This document shows, piece by piece, positions 29,272 through 39,291 of a stretch of 64,000 nt of DNA. Source of the DNA: Streptomyces cyaneofuscatus (GTDB taxonomy: Bacteria; Actinomycetota; Actinomycetes; Streptomycetales; Streptomycetaceae); contig NZ_JOEM01000014.1 of the NCBI RefSeq assembly GCF_000718135.1, forward strand, positions 1-64,000, read 5' to 3'. The position numbers were made by a program, and so were the translations under genes. A model generated the notes under the pieces. The model worked only from the letters and a program-made list of their open reading frames with translations, searched no databases and was not told the DNA's origin. Positions within the stretch are counted from its first letter, which is position 1. Every line of letters begins with the position of its first letter.

Positions 29272-31113
29272 ATGCCCCAAAAGCCTGCAGAGCACACGGA
29301 CCGGTCCGCCGTGCGCTCCCTCCTGCGTCTGTGGCCCTATGTCCGCCCGGTACGGGTCCGTCTCTTCACCGCCGCCTTCGTGGCGATCCTGGCGTCCTGT
29401 CTGTCGCTGGTGATCCCGCTGATCCTGAAGTGGATGGTGGACGGGCCCGTCGCCGACCGGGACCCGGGCGGCGTCTGGCTGGGCGCGCTGTATCTGCTGC
29501 TGCTCGGGATCGCGGAGGCCGTGCTGTTCGGGTTCCGGCGGTGGCTCGTGGCGCGTCCGCTGGCCGGGGTCGAGGCGTCGATGCGGGCCGACCTCTACCG
29601 CCATCTTCAACGGCTTCCGGTGGCCTTCCACGACCGGTGGCCCTCGGGCCAACTACTGTCGCGCGGGACGACGGACCTGATGCTGCTGCGGATGTTCCTG
29701 GCGTTCCCGCTGACCTTCCTGGTCGTCAACGCGGCGACGATCCTGGTCGGTTTCCTCATCCTGTTCGCCCAGGACTGGTCGCTCGGTCTGGTGCTGCTGG
29801 CGCCCGCGGTGCCGCTGATCATCCTGTGCTCGGTGTTCGAGACGAAGTACTCGCTGGTGGCGCGCAAGGCCCAGGACCAGGTCGGCGATCTGACCACGGT
29901 CGTCGAGGAGAGCGTGCTCGGCATCCGGATCGTCAAGGGCTTCGGCCGCCACCGCAGCCAGGCGAAGGCGTTCAAGGCGCTCTCGCAACGGCTGCGCTCC
30001 ACGGAGCTGGGCAAGGCGCGGCTGCTCGCCGGGATCTGGGCGCTCATCACCACCATCCCGGAGCTGGCGATCGGGGCGGCGCTGGTGCTCGGCACGGTCC
30101 AGGTGGCGGACGGCTCGCTGTCGGCGGGCACCCTGGTCGCCTTCCTCTCGACCGCGCTCGCGCTGCGGTGGCCGGTGGAGTCGATCGGGTTCCTGCTGGC
30201 GATGAGCCAGGAGGCGGCGACCGCGACCGACCGGTACTTCGAGGTGATGGACGCGGCGGAGGAGGAGGACACGGCGGGCGCCCACGTAAAGGCGCCCGAG
30301 GCTCCCGCCGGGATGGTGTTCGAGGGCGTGGAGTTCCGCTACCCGGACGCGGAGCCGGGCTCGCCGCCGGTCCTCGCCCGGATCGACCTGCATGTGCGGC
30401 CCGGCGAGACGATGGCCCTGGTGGGCGGTACGGGCTCCGGCAAGACGACGCTCACCGCGCTGGTCCCCCGGCTGCACGAGGTGACCGGCGGGCGGATCGC
30501 GCTGGACGGCGAGGACATCGCCACGATGGAGCGCTCACGGCTGCGGGAGCTGGTGTCGGTGGCGTTCGAGGAGCCGACGCTGTTCTCGGCGACCGTCGGC
30601 GAGAACGTGCTGATGGGGGCCGAGGGCGCGGACGAGGACCAGGTGCGCCGGGCGCTCGCGGTGGCCCAGGCCGACTTCGTGGACCGGTTGCCCCAAGGCC
30701 TGGACACGGAGGTCGGCGAGCAGGGCCTGAGCCTCTCCGGCGGCCAGCGTCAACGCCTCGCCCTGGCCCGGGCGGTGGTGGGCCGGCCGCGCTTCCTGGT
30801 GCTGGACGACCCGCTCTCGGCGCTCGACGTGCACACGGAGACGCTGGTGGAGGCGGCGTTGCGCCAGGTACTGGAGGAGACGACGGCGGTGGTGGTGGCG
30901 CACCGGCCGTCGACCGTGATGCTGGCGGACCGGGTGGCGCTGCTGTCGGAGGGCCGGATCACGGCGGTGGGCACGCATCAGGAGCTGCTGCGGTCGAACG
31001 CGGAGTACGCGTGGCTGATGTCGGGGGCGGAGCCTGGTGGCGGCCCCGACCCGCTGACCACCGGGACCCCCGCCGCCGCCCAGCAGGTACCCGTCGAGGA
31101 GGGCACCCGATGA
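29272..31113 (+). CDS. Heterodimeric ABC exporter, half 1 (TMD-NBD)
   Basis: This 613-residue half-transporter has six membrane helices and a nucleotide-binding domain with Walker A GGTGSGKTT, signature LSGGQRQRL and Walker B FLVLDDPLSALD. The catalytic Glu is replaced by Asp (LDD), marking this half as owner of the degenerate ATP site. It has a canonical signature motif, as expected. It is translationally coupled to half 2 by an ATGA overlap at 31110-31113. The substrate is unknown; such pairs export peptides, lipids or drugs. The Shine-Dalgarno before ATG 29272 is weak. Confidence 0.94.
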   Translation: MPQKPAEHTDRSAVRSLLRLWPYVRPVRVRLFTAAFVAILASCLSLVIPLILKWMVDGPVADRDPGGVWLGALYLLLLGIAEAVLFGFRRWLVARPLAGVEASMRADLYRHLQRLPVAFHDRWPSGQLLSRGTTDLMLLRMFLAFPLTFLVVNAATILVGFLILFAQDWSLGLVLLAPAVPLIILCSVFETKYSLVARKAQDQVGDLTTVVEESVLGIRIVKGFGRHRSQAKAFKALSQRLRSTELGKARLLAGIWALITTIPELAIGAALVLGTVQVADGSLSAGTLVAFLSTALALRWPVESIGFLLAMSQEAATATDRYFEVMDAAEEEDTAGAHVKAPEAPAGMVFEGVEFRYPDAEPGSPPVLARIDLHVRPGETMALVGGTGSGKTTLTALVPRLHEVTGGRIALDGEDIATMERSRLRELVSVAFEEPTLFSATVGENVLMGAEGADEDQVRRALAVAQADFVDRLPQGLDTEVGEQGLSLSGGQRQRLALARAVVGRPRFLVLDDPLSALDVHTETLVEAALRQVLEETTAVVVAHRPSTVMLADRVALLSEGRITAVGTHQELLRSNAEYAWLMSGAEPGGGPDPLTTGTPAAAQQVPVEEGTR

Positions 31114-33005
31114 CCACGACCGCCGACGACGCCGCGCGCACCACCTCAGGTGACGACGGCACACCGGAGCCCGGACAGAAGGCACAGGCACCCGCACCCG
31201 CCCCGGACAGCCCCGGCGACCCCTTCGACCAGGACGACCTGCCCGCACCGCCCGGCGCGACCCGATCGCTCCTGTTCTCCCTGCTCAGGCCGATGCGCGG
31301 CCGGGTGGCGGTGGCCGCGCTGCTGCTGGTCCTCCAGCAGGCGGCGGTGCAGGCGGGCCCGCTGCTGGTGGCGTACGCGATCGACAGCGGCGTCCCGGCG
31401 TTCCGGGACCACGACTACGGGCCGCTGATCGCGGTGGCCGTGGGCTATCTGCTCTGCTCGGTGGGCGCGGGCGTGCTCCAGTACGCGTTCATCCGGGGCT
31501 CGGCCCGCATCAACCAGGACGCGCTGCTGGACCTGCGCGGCCGGATCTTCCGGCACGCCCAGGTGCTGAGCGTGGACTTCCACGAGCGCTACACCTCGGG
31601 ACGGCTGATCTCGCGCTCCACCACGGACGTCGAATCGCTCCAGGAGCTGCTGAGCGAGGGGCTCCAGGAGCTGATCACCGTCGTCCTCTCCTTCGTGTCG
31701 ATCGGGCTGGTCCTGCTCTGGCTGGACCTCGGCATAGGAGGGATCGCCGTGCTCTCCTTCGTACCGCTGTATCTGCTGGTACGGCTCTACCGGCGGCGGG
31801 CGGCCGTGGTGTACGGGGCGCGGTCGACGGCGATCGCGTCGGTGATCGTGAAGTTCGCGGAGACCATGAACGGCATCCGGCCGGTCCGGGCGTTCCGCCG
31901 GGAGCGGTCCAACGACACCGCGTTCGCCTCGCTCAACCACGTCCACGAGCGGCGCAACGGTGACGCGCTGCTGGAGATGGCGCGTTACGTGGTCGGCTCG
32001 CGGCTGGTCGCCAACACGGCGGTCGCCGGGATGGTCCTGTGGGGCGCCTACCGGGTGGCCGACGGGACGCTGGCGCTCGGGGTGCTGGCGGCGGCGGTGC
32101 TGTATCTGCGCCGGCTCTACGACCCCATCGACCGGCTGGGGATGTTCCTCAACTCCTACCAGTCGGCAGCGGCCTCGCTGGAGAAGATCGCCGGCCTGCT
32201 GGCCCAGACCCCGACGGTCCCGGTGCCGGCGGACCCGAAGGAGCTGCCGGCCCGCTCCGACGGCCACCCGGGCCGGGAGGTCGTCTTCGACGGGGTGCGG
32301 TTCGCCTACCGTACGGGCGGCGAGGTGCTGCCCACGTTCGACCTGCGCATCCCGGCGGGCGCCACGGTGGCGGTCGTCGGCTCGACGGGCGCGGGCAAGT
32401 CGACCCTGGCCAAGCTGCTGGCCCGCTTCTACGACCCGACCGACGGCCGCGTGCTGCTGGACGGGGTGGACCTGCGGGACCTGGCCACGGCCGAGCTGCG
32501 CAAGGGCGTGGTGATGGTGACCCAGGAGGCGTTCCTGTTCTCCGGAACGGTCGCGGAGAACATCGCGATCGGCCGCCCGGACGCCACCCCGGACGAGATC
32601 GAGCGGGCGGCGAAGGCGATCGGCGCGCACGACTTCATCGCCGCGCTGCCCGAGGGCTACGACACCGACGTACGCAAGCGGGGCGGCCGGATCTCGGCGG
32701 GCCAGCGCCAGTTGGTCGCCTTCGCCCGCGCCCTGCTGGCGGACCCGGCGGTCCTGATCCTCGACGAGGCGACCAGCTCCCTGGACATCCCCGGCGAGCG
32801 GGCGGTGCAGCGCGCCATGGACACGATGCTGCACGGCCGCACGGCGGTGGTGATCGCCCACCGCCTGTCCACGGTGGAGATCGCGGACCGGGTGCTGGTG
32901 ATGGAGGGCGGCCGCATCGTGGAGGACGGCGCGCCCGCCGAACTCATCGGCGGCACGGGGCGGTTCGCGGGGCTGCACCGGACGTGGAAGGACAGCCTGG
33001 TCTGA
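31110..33005 (+). CDS. Heterodimeric ABC exporter, half 2 (TMD-NBD)
   Basis: This 631-residue half-transporter has an N-terminal Pro/Asp/Ala-rich extension of about 50 residues, six membrane helices, then an ATPase with Walker A GSTGAGKST, signature ISAGQRQL and Walker B LILDEATSSLD with the catalytic Glu. The non-canonical ISAGQ signature complements the Asp-type Walker B of half 1, so the pair has one consensus and one degenerate ATP site, the classic heterodimeric exporter design. ATG 31110 overlaps the half-1 stop. Confidence 0.94.
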   Translation: MTTTADDAARTTSGDDGTPEPGQKAQAPAPAPDSPGDPFDQDDLPAPPGATRSLLFSLLRPMRGRVAVAALLLVLQQAAVQAGPLLVAYAIDSGVPAFRDHDYGPLIAVAVGYLLCSVGAGVLQYAFIRGSARINQDALLDLRGRIFRHAQVLSVDFHERYTSGRLISRSTTDVESLQELLSEGLQELITVVLSFVSIGLVLLWLDLGIGGIAVLSFVPLYLLVRLYRRRAAVVYGARSTAIASVIVKFAETMNGIRPVRAFRRERSNDTAFASLNHVHERRNGDALLEMARYVVGSRLVANTAVAGMVLWGAYRVADGTLALGVLAAAVLYLRRLYDPIDRLGMFLNSYQSAAASLEKIAGLLAQTPTVPVPADPKELPARSDGHPGREVVFDGVRFAYRTGGEVLPTFDLRIPAGATVAVVGSTGAGKSTLAKLLARFYDPTDGRVLLDGVDLRDLATAELRKGVVMVTQEAFLFSGTVAENIAIGRPDATPDEIERAAKAIGAHDFIAALPEGYDTDVRKRGGRISAGQRQLVAFARALLADPAVLILDEATSSLDIPGERAVQRAMDTMLHGRTAVVIAHRLSTVEIADRVLVMEGGRIVEDGAPAELIGGTGRFAGLHRTWKDSLV

Positions 33006-33100
33006 GGGTCGGCCAGTGATCGGCTGGACCGGTCGGCGGGGCGTTCGGGAAACTGATGGTTCAGCGGTGCGCACCGCACCTGGCGAGGGGGCCCGATCGC

Positions 33101-34603
33101 ATGCCCGACCTGCTGGACGACCGATTCCGGCTGACCGCGCGGCCACCGGCCGACGGTGAGGAGGGGTATCTGAAGGCGTGGGACCGGCAGCGCAGGCGTT
33201 CCGTGGAGTTGAAGCTGCTGGTGGGCCCTCCCGTGGCGCCCGGCGACCCGGCCCGGGCGGAGGTGTTCGCGGAGGCGGCCCGGAGCGCGCTGGGGATGGC
33301 GGCGCCGCATCTGACCGACGTCCATGACTGCGGGCAGGGCACCGTGGACGGCAGGTCCGCGAGGTATCTCGTGCTGGCACCCCTGCTCGACGACACGGTG
33401 GCGGAGTCGTCGCGGAACGAGCCGCCGGAGCTGGCCACGGTGCTGGAGTGGGGCGTCCAGCTGTGCGGGGCGCTGGAGCGGGTGCACCGGGCCGGGCAGG
33501 TGCACGCGGACCTGCGTCCCGACAACGTGTTCCTCAAGAAGGGCACGGTCACCCTGGGGGCGCCGAGCATCGCCCGGCTCGCCGCGCGGCCCGTCCCCGG
33601 CGGCGCGGTGCACTACACCTCACCCGAGCTGGCGGCCGGGCACGGTGAGGTCGGGCCGCACTCCGACCTCTACTCGCTGGGCTGTCTCCTGTACTTCCTC
33701 GTCACGGGCCGTCCGCCTTTCACAGGAAGTCGCGACGAGGTGCTCGAACTGCTCCGCGCGAGCGAACCCGATCCGTCCTGGCTCCACGCTCCGATGGTCC
33801 CGCAACGGCTCGACCACCTCCTGCGGGAACTCCTGGAGAAGGATCCGGGGCGCCGCCCCGCCGACGCCGCCGAAGTCGCCCGCAGGCTACGGGAGATCGC
33901 GGACGGGCCCCTGCCGAGGACCGCTCATCCGCCGGTGCCGAGCGTCTCGTCCACCCCGCCCTCCTCCCACTCCTCCCCGGACGCGGGCGTCGCCACGAGG
34001 ATGTTCGAGCCGGGCCCGGCCGGGGTCGATACGGCGGTGCCGTCCCTCGCCACCGTACTGATCTGCCTGTCCGTCGCGGGCGCCACCGGGGGCGTGCTGA
34101 CCGCGCTCACCTCCGTGGGCCTCCCGGCGGCGGCGGGACTCACCGCGCTCGCCCTGGCGCTCTGGTTCGGGTTCGCCCACCTCGCCCTGGGGCTGCGGCG
34201 TCAACAGGACGGCGCGTTGCAGAGCCTGGGGTGCGGCATGTTCCTGGCCTTCGCGGGTGTCAGCGCGGTGGCCGTGGCGCGGCTGCCCTGGTCCTGGTGG
34301 GCGGCCCTGCCCGTCGGTCTGCTGATCGCCGCCGCCACCAGTCTCCTCGCACTCATCGCCTATGCCGGGCTCGTCGGTTCCCCGCACGGGGTCTTCCACT
34401 CGTACGGATACCCGTGGGCGCTCTCCCAGTACGCCGGGGCCGGGGCCGCCGTCATCGCCCTCGTCACCGGTGCGGCCGTCCGGTACGGGCAGGACGCCCC
34501 GTGGGACCGGGCCGCCGTGTCAGGGCTGAGCGCCTGGCTCGGCGCGGGCCTCGCCCTGGCCCTCGTACTGATCGGGTATCGCGGGCGCCGGCCCGGCCTG
34601 TGA
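33101..34603 (+). CDS. Serine/threonine protein pseudokinase with membrane domain
   Basis: This 500-residue protein has an N-terminal kinase-like domain (about 1-270) and four to six C-terminal hydrophobic segments. The beta-3 Lys (SVELKLL), catalytic-loop Asp137 in HADLRPDN and the APE-like SPE are kept. The DFG motif is GAP (153-155), so the Mg-binding Asp is missing, and no glycine-rich loop is seen. Phosphotransfer is therefore doubtful; a scaffold or sensor role is likely. ATG 33101 follows GGCGAGGGGG. Its 3' end overlaps the convergent TPR frame by 84 bp. Confidence 0.87.
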   Translation: MPDLLDDRFRLTARPPADGEEGYLKAWDRQRRRSVELKLLVGPPVAPGDPARAEVFAEAARSALGMAAPHLTDVHDCGQGTVDGRSARYLVLAPLLDDTVAESSRNEPPELATVLEWGVQLCGALERVHRAGQVHADLRPDNVFLKKGTVTLGAPSIARLAARPVPGGAVHYTSPELAAGHGEVGPHSDLYSLGCLLYFLVTGRPPFTGSRDEVLELLRASEPDPSWLHAPMVPQRLDHLLRELLEKDPGRRPADAAEVARRLREIADGPLPRTAHPPVPSVSSTPPSSHSSPDAGVATRMFEPGPAGVDTAVPSLATVLICLSVAGATGGVLTALTSVGLPAAAGLTALALALWFGFAHLALGLRRQQDGALQSLGCGMFLAFAGVSAVAVARLPWSWWAALPVGLLIAAATSLLALIAYAGLVGSPHGVFHSYGYPWALSQYAGAGAAVIALVTGAAVRYGQDAPWDRAAVSGLSAWLGAGLALALVLIGYRGRRPGL

Positions 34604-37409
34604 CCCCTCCCCCGGCCGTCCGGCCCCCGCCAGCTCCGCGAGGTACCGGGGGATACGGCGTACGAGCGGTTCTCCGGGCCCCAGGAAGCGCTCCGCGTCG
34701 GCGGCGGCGGTCGTGAGCAGGGAGACGGCGCGACGCGTGTCCCCCGTCGCCGCATACGTACGGGCCAGTGCGGTGCGCGCCGCCACCGTGACACCGTCAC
34801 GGCGCCCGCAGTGCGCCTCGGCGTCGTAGAGGGTCCCCTCCAGCAGGGACACCGCTCGTTCCAGGTCGCCGCTCTCCCGGTACGCGCTTGCGCGGTCGAC
34901 GCGTGCGACCAGAACCGGGGCCGGGCGCACACCTGCGGCCGACTCCAGTTCCAGGAGAGCCCGCTCCAGCAGGGGCACCGCACGCCGCGTGTCACCGGCC
35001 GCCAGCAGCGCCCGCCCCAGCAGTTGCCTGAACGCCGTGGTCTCGGCATGGCTCCCGCCGAAGACGTCCTCCGCCAGCGCCAGGCCTTCCTCCAGGAAGG
35101 GGACCGCCCTCTCCTCCTCCCCCGCCGCCATCAGGGCCACCACGAACGCCTTCTTCAGGTGCAGGACGTCCGGGTGGCGGTCCCCGAGAGCGGTGATCCA
35201 GTCGCCGAGGCTCTCCTCGTGGAGGGCGAGGGCCTGCTCCGGCTGCCCGGCCCCCACCGCGACGCGTGCCCGGTGGCTGCGCATCGCGGGAACGATGAGG
35301 GTCTCGTCGAAGAGGCTCCCGGCCTCGGCGATGCCGTGATCCAGCACCTCGGCGGCCCGGCCCGGCTCTCCGGCCTCCTCATAGGCGAGCGCGAGCCCGG
35401 TCCGGCAGGCGAACACCGAAGGGTGCCGAGGTCCGAACAGGGCTTCCCTCCGCGCGAGGCTCTGCCGGTACAACTCGACCGCCCGGAGCGGGTCCTGCGA
35501 AGCCGCGTAGGCGTCGGCCAGGTTCTCCCGTGCGTCACAGGTGTCGGCGTCCTGCCCGCCCAGCGCCGCCTCGGCGTCGAAGAGGTTCCGCTCGAACATC
35601 GCCACGGCGTGCTCCGGCCACCCCGCCGCCTGGTAAGCGGCGGCGAGCCGGCCACGTACGCCGACCGTCCGGCGGACATCGCCGCCACCGCTCATGACGG
35701 CGGCCAGCTCCCTCTTCAGCAGCGGGACGGCCTGCTCGGGCCGCCCCAACTCCATGTAGCAGCGGGCCAGTCGGATGAGGGAGGGACCGGTGAGACCCCG
35801 CCCACGGGGTCCGCGCCGCCGGCCCTCGTGCTCCAGGCGGTCGACGGCCCGCTCCAGCTCGCCCGCGTAGATCAAGGCCTCGGTGTAGTTGCTGCTCAAG
35901 GCCGTGCGGGCCGGGTGGGAGCCGCCCCAGATACCCGAGGACGAGCGCCCCTTCCTGCGGGCGCGACCAGCGGCTGCTGTAGTCGGCGAGGCGCACCAGG
36001 AGTGCAGCGGTGTCCACCCTGTCGTCCGCCGGGCCGGTCAGCCGGAGAAGCGCCTCCAGGTGCGGCACCATCTCCCGTTCGCGCGCCCATCCACCCGTGC
36101 CGTCCGGGATGTCCAGAACCGCTCCCAGCAGCAGCTCCACGGCCTCCTGCCGGGCAGCCCGCACGCTCCGCCCATGCGCGGGGTCCGGGGTGCGGGCGAC
36201 AGCCTGGACCAGGCGGTGCACCTTCACCGACTCGCGGTCGAGCCTGATGAGGCTGTACGCGTGGAGCACCCCGAGCGCCCGGTCGATCTCCGGTCCGGTC
36301 AGCTCCCGGTGCGCGGTACGGCCGCGTTCCTTCACCCATCCGGCGCGCTGCGCCCACCGCCGCCGCGCGTACGGGAGGGTCCAGCCCCACAGCCGCCGCG
36401 CCGCTCGCCCGGAAGGCGCCGACCTGTCCTCGCGGAGCCGGCCGAGGAGGCTGCGCGGCACCTGGTCCGGCGCGAACCAGGACAGCACCCGCAGGACGTA
36501 GGTGGCGTACGGGTTCTCGTCCTGGGCGGCGCGCAGCGAGTGCTGCCAGACGCGGGCGACCGTCCGCTCGTGCTCGTCGCGGCGCGGCCCGATGGCGAGT
36601 GCCTCCGCCGCGGGGTCCCGCAGCAGCGCCAGATAGCCGGACGGGTCGGTCCTGGTCTGGTTCAGGTACGCCGCCGCCTGCTCCAGGGCGAGCGGGAGGC
36701 AGCCCAGCTCTCCCGCCAGCTCGCGGAACCGGGCGCACTCGCCCCCGTCCACCACCAGGCGCTCCAGGAACTCCACGGCCGCGTCCTCGGGCAGCTCGTC
36801 CAGGGCCAGTGTTCCGCACCGCGCGTGCCAGCCCGTGGCCTGCCGGGTGGTGATCAGGATGCGGCCGCCGACGAGGGAGCCCAGCAGGGCGTCGACGTCC
36901 GCCGGCCGCTCGGCGTTGTCCAGGATGAGCAGCCAGCCGCCATGGCCCTGGAGCCAGTTCTTCGCCCAGGTGGCCCGCTGGTCCGGCGAGAGCCCGCTCG
37001 GCTCCAGGAGGTGGTTGAGGTCGTCGGCGAAGGCGGCCAGCGCGGCGGTCATGCCGACGGGACTGTCCGCCGGGAGCCGCAGGATCGGGTTGTGGTCCTC
37101 GCGGTACCGGTAGGCGTACTCCAGCGCGAGAGCGGTCTTGCCGACGCCGCCCATGCCGTGGATGACCACGGCGGTACGGCCGTCCTCGGGCCGCAGCACG
37201 TCACGCAGGCGGGCGAGTTCCCGCTCGCGTCCGACGAACACCTGGTTCCGGGGCTCCGACAGGCGGATGAGTCCGTCGTGGGCCGCCACCTCGCCCGTGG
37301 GCAGAAAGGGCAGGTGCGTGTGGTGCTGGATGAGCCCGAAGTTGTACTTGACCGCCGTGGAGCCGATGCCGGAGGCGATGAACTGCTCCGGCCGTTCCTC
37401 CGATGCCAC
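34520..37409 (-). pseudogene. NB-ARC-TPR STAND ATPase, split by a frameshift
   Basis: The upstream frame (from GTG 37409) encodes an NB-ARC NTPase: VFVGRERELARL, Walker A GMGGVGKT, Walker B WLLILDN, ILITTR and the GLPL-like LGCLPLALEQAAAYL. Good protein stops near YSSRWSRPQEG (about 35950) and the frame then runs on as Arg/Gly-rich nonsense to 35535. The +1 frame resumes with GIWGGSHPARTALSSNYTEALIYAGE and continues as about ten TPR repeats to 34520. One extra base, possibly in the four-C run 35948-35951, would explain the split. It could be a real mutation, a sequencing error or programmed shifting. Joined, it is about 960 residues, typical of NB-ARC-TPR regulators. Confidence 0.78.
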
Positions 37410-37415
37410 AGCGCC

Positions 37416-37835
37416 TCACCGCTCGACGGTCACATCGCCACCGGTGCTGATCACCCCGTGGTTCACCCTCGCCGTGACGGCCCCCTGGCCGGAGGCCACG
37501 TACGACTCGTTCGGACGCACCGGAGCCGGCAGCAACTCCGCGAGGTCGCGGGCCAGTTCGTCGTCCTCCCGGAGCAGCCGCCTGATCTCGGCGCGCAGCC
37601 CCGCCTGGGCCTCCGTGTCCTCAGGGTCGTCGGCGACACCCTGCACGGCCCGCTGGAGGTAGGGGCGGCTCTCCTCGCGACGCCACAGGCGCTGGAGAAC
37701 GCGCTGCCCCAGGGAGACGGTCGCCGTCACCCCCTCGTCGGCGGTCCGCGTCAGCACAGCCGTGCCGTACGCCCCCACCGCCGCGCCGACGAACGGCCAG
37801 CCCTGCTCCACCAGTTGTGCCACATCGAACGTCAT
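37416..37835 (-). CDS. Small partner protein upstream of the NB-ARC-TPR gene
   Basis: This 139-residue protein has an Ala/Gly/Val-rich possibly membrane-associated start (GWPFVGAAVGAYGTAVLT), a charged helical middle, and the C-terminal beta-strand motif ASGQGAVTARVNHGVISTGGDVTVER. I recall similar tails beside STAND genes, but do not recognise a named family. ATG 37835 follows GGGGGAGGG. The next start, GTG 37409, is only 6 bp after this stop, so the two are co-translated and presumably work together. Confidence 0.8.
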   Translation of the reverse strand: MTFDVAQLVEQGWPFVGAAVGAYGTAVLTRTADEGVTATVSLGQRVLQRLWRREESRPYLQRAVQGVADDPEDTEAQAGLRAEIRRLLREDDELARDLAELLPAPVRPNESYVASGQGAVTARVNHGVISTGGDVTVER

Positions 37836-37919
37836 GCGCCCTCCCCCGCTCATGAGTTCTCCATGGTGCCAGGTTTCGGGTGCGTACGCAGGTGCCCCCG
37901 GGGTCACCACCGCACAGGG

Positions 37920-37951
37920 GCGCCCCCTGCCCGGGTGAGGACAGGGGGCGC
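37920..37951 (-). terminator. Terminator after the first LAXTG gene
   Basis: A perfect 10-bp inverted repeat (37920-37929 with 37942-37951) lies 20 bp beyond the minus-strand stop at 37972. Confidence 0.6.
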
Positions 37952-37971
37952 GTTCACTTCCCGTACGTACG

Positions 37972-39042
37972 TCAGGCGGTCGCGTCGCCCTTGCGGCGGC
38001 GGCCCAGCGCGAAGACGACACCGGCGCCGGCGAGGATCGCCACCCCGCCGATGGCCGCGATGACCGGCAGGTTGGAGTCGGACCCGGTCTGGGCGAGGGT
38101 GCCCTCGGGCTTGATCTCGGTGTTGCCGACGGGCTTGGCCGGGACCGGCTTCTTGCCGCCCGTCTGGGGCTCGGCCTCGTTCGGCTCGCCCGCGTCGGTG
38201 CCTGCGGCCAGGACGTCGAACTCGTAGAACTGCTCGCCCTCGGGGTAGACGCAGTTGCCCTCCTCGTCGGCGTAGAGGCCGATGATGATGGCGAAGCCGT
38301 AGCCCTCGGGCGCCTTCTTGTCGACGCTCAGGCGCAGGTCGATGGAGAAGGACTCCTTGGCCCGGATGTCGGTGTAGCCGATGTAGCCGATGACCTCGTC
38401 GTCCTGGTCGAGGGAGATGTCCGACCAGGCGCCCGTCTCCGGGTCCTTGAACTGGAGCGTGAGGTGGTCGGTGTTCGGCAGCCAGTTGTCGTCGTCGACC
38501 TGGGCGGCGACGAGACCGAGGTCGACCCGCTTGTAGGCCTTGTCGCCCTTGTTCTCCACGTTCAGCTTGAAGGCGTGGAACCCGCTGCCCGCGACGACCT
38601 CGGAGGGAAGACCGGAGAGCGAGGTGCGCAGGTTCTCATCGGTCCGCTCGTCCTCCGTGTCCTGGCAGATGTCACTGGGCGAGGTGACGGACGGGGCCGG
38701 GGAAGGCGGGGTGGCGGAGGGGGAGGTGGGCTTGTCCTCGGGCTTCTCCGCCGGCTTCTCCTCCTCACCGGCGGGCTTCTCCTCCTCCTCCTTCTCCTTC
38801 TCCTCCTCGGCCGGGGTCTTCTCCTCGCCCTCCTCGGCAGCGGGGTTCTCCCCGTCCGGGGCGGGGACGGTGTCGGCCTCCTCGTCCGCAGGCGGCGTCT
38901 CGGGCTCCTCCGGCGCGGTGGCGGTCTCGGTCGCCTCCGGGGTGGGGCTCGGGGTGGCGAAGGCGGCCGGGGACGACAGGAGGGTGACCGGGGCGAGTAC
39001 GGCGGTCGCTGCTGCGACGGCCAGAGCGCGGCGGATCTTCAT
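37972..39042 (-). CDS. LAXTG-anchored surface protein, acidic Pro/Glu-rich
   Basis: This 356-residue sortase substrate has a signal peptide (MKIRRALAVAAATAVLAPVTLL...AFA), then about 95 residues of Pro/Glu/Ala/Lys repeats (EEKEKEEEEKPAGEEEKPAE). A globular domain follows with two possible disulfide cysteines (DICQDT, GNCVYP). The end is a LAQTG sorting signal, hydrophobic helix and GRRRK tail. LAXTG is the class E sortase motif of Streptomyces. A second paralogue occurs at 57359-58699. ATG 39042 has AGAGGA upstream. The 249 bp upstream to 39291 holds only the presumed promoter. Confidence 0.9.
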   Translation of the reverse strand: MKIRRALAVAAATAVLAPVTLLSSPAAFATPSPTPEATETATAPEEPETPPADEEADTVPAPDGENPAAEEGEEKTPAEEEKEKEEEEKPAGEEEKPAEKPEDKPTSPSATPPSPAPSVTSPSDICQDTEDERTDENLRTSLSGLPSEVVAGSGFHAFKLNVENKGDKAYKRVDLGLVAAQVDDDNWLPNTDHLTLQFKDPETGAWSDISLDQDDEVIGYIGYTDIRAKESFSIDLRLSVDKKAPEGYGFAIIIGLYADEEGNCVYPEGEQFYEFDVLAAGTDAGEPNEAEPQTGGKKPVPAKPVGNTEIKPEGTLAQTGSDSNLPVIAAIGGVAILAGAGVVFALGRRRKGDATA

Positions 39043-39291
39043 GCGATGAGGTCCTCTGGAGAGTCTGGGTGCCGCTGCGACGGCACGAAGGCTGGGAGGG
39101 CCGTCCGGGTTTCGATGGGGAGGGAGACGCGGGTGAGGCCAATGGGTGTGACTGTCGCCGGTGGTGCGGGGTTGTACCCGACAGACGATCGAATCGTGTG
39201 AAGCAGCACACAGCAAGCACACAGGAAGTGCACATTCCGGGACTTCCGCCCCCTCGCCTCCCCCGACTCACCCCTTCACCCACTCCCCCGC

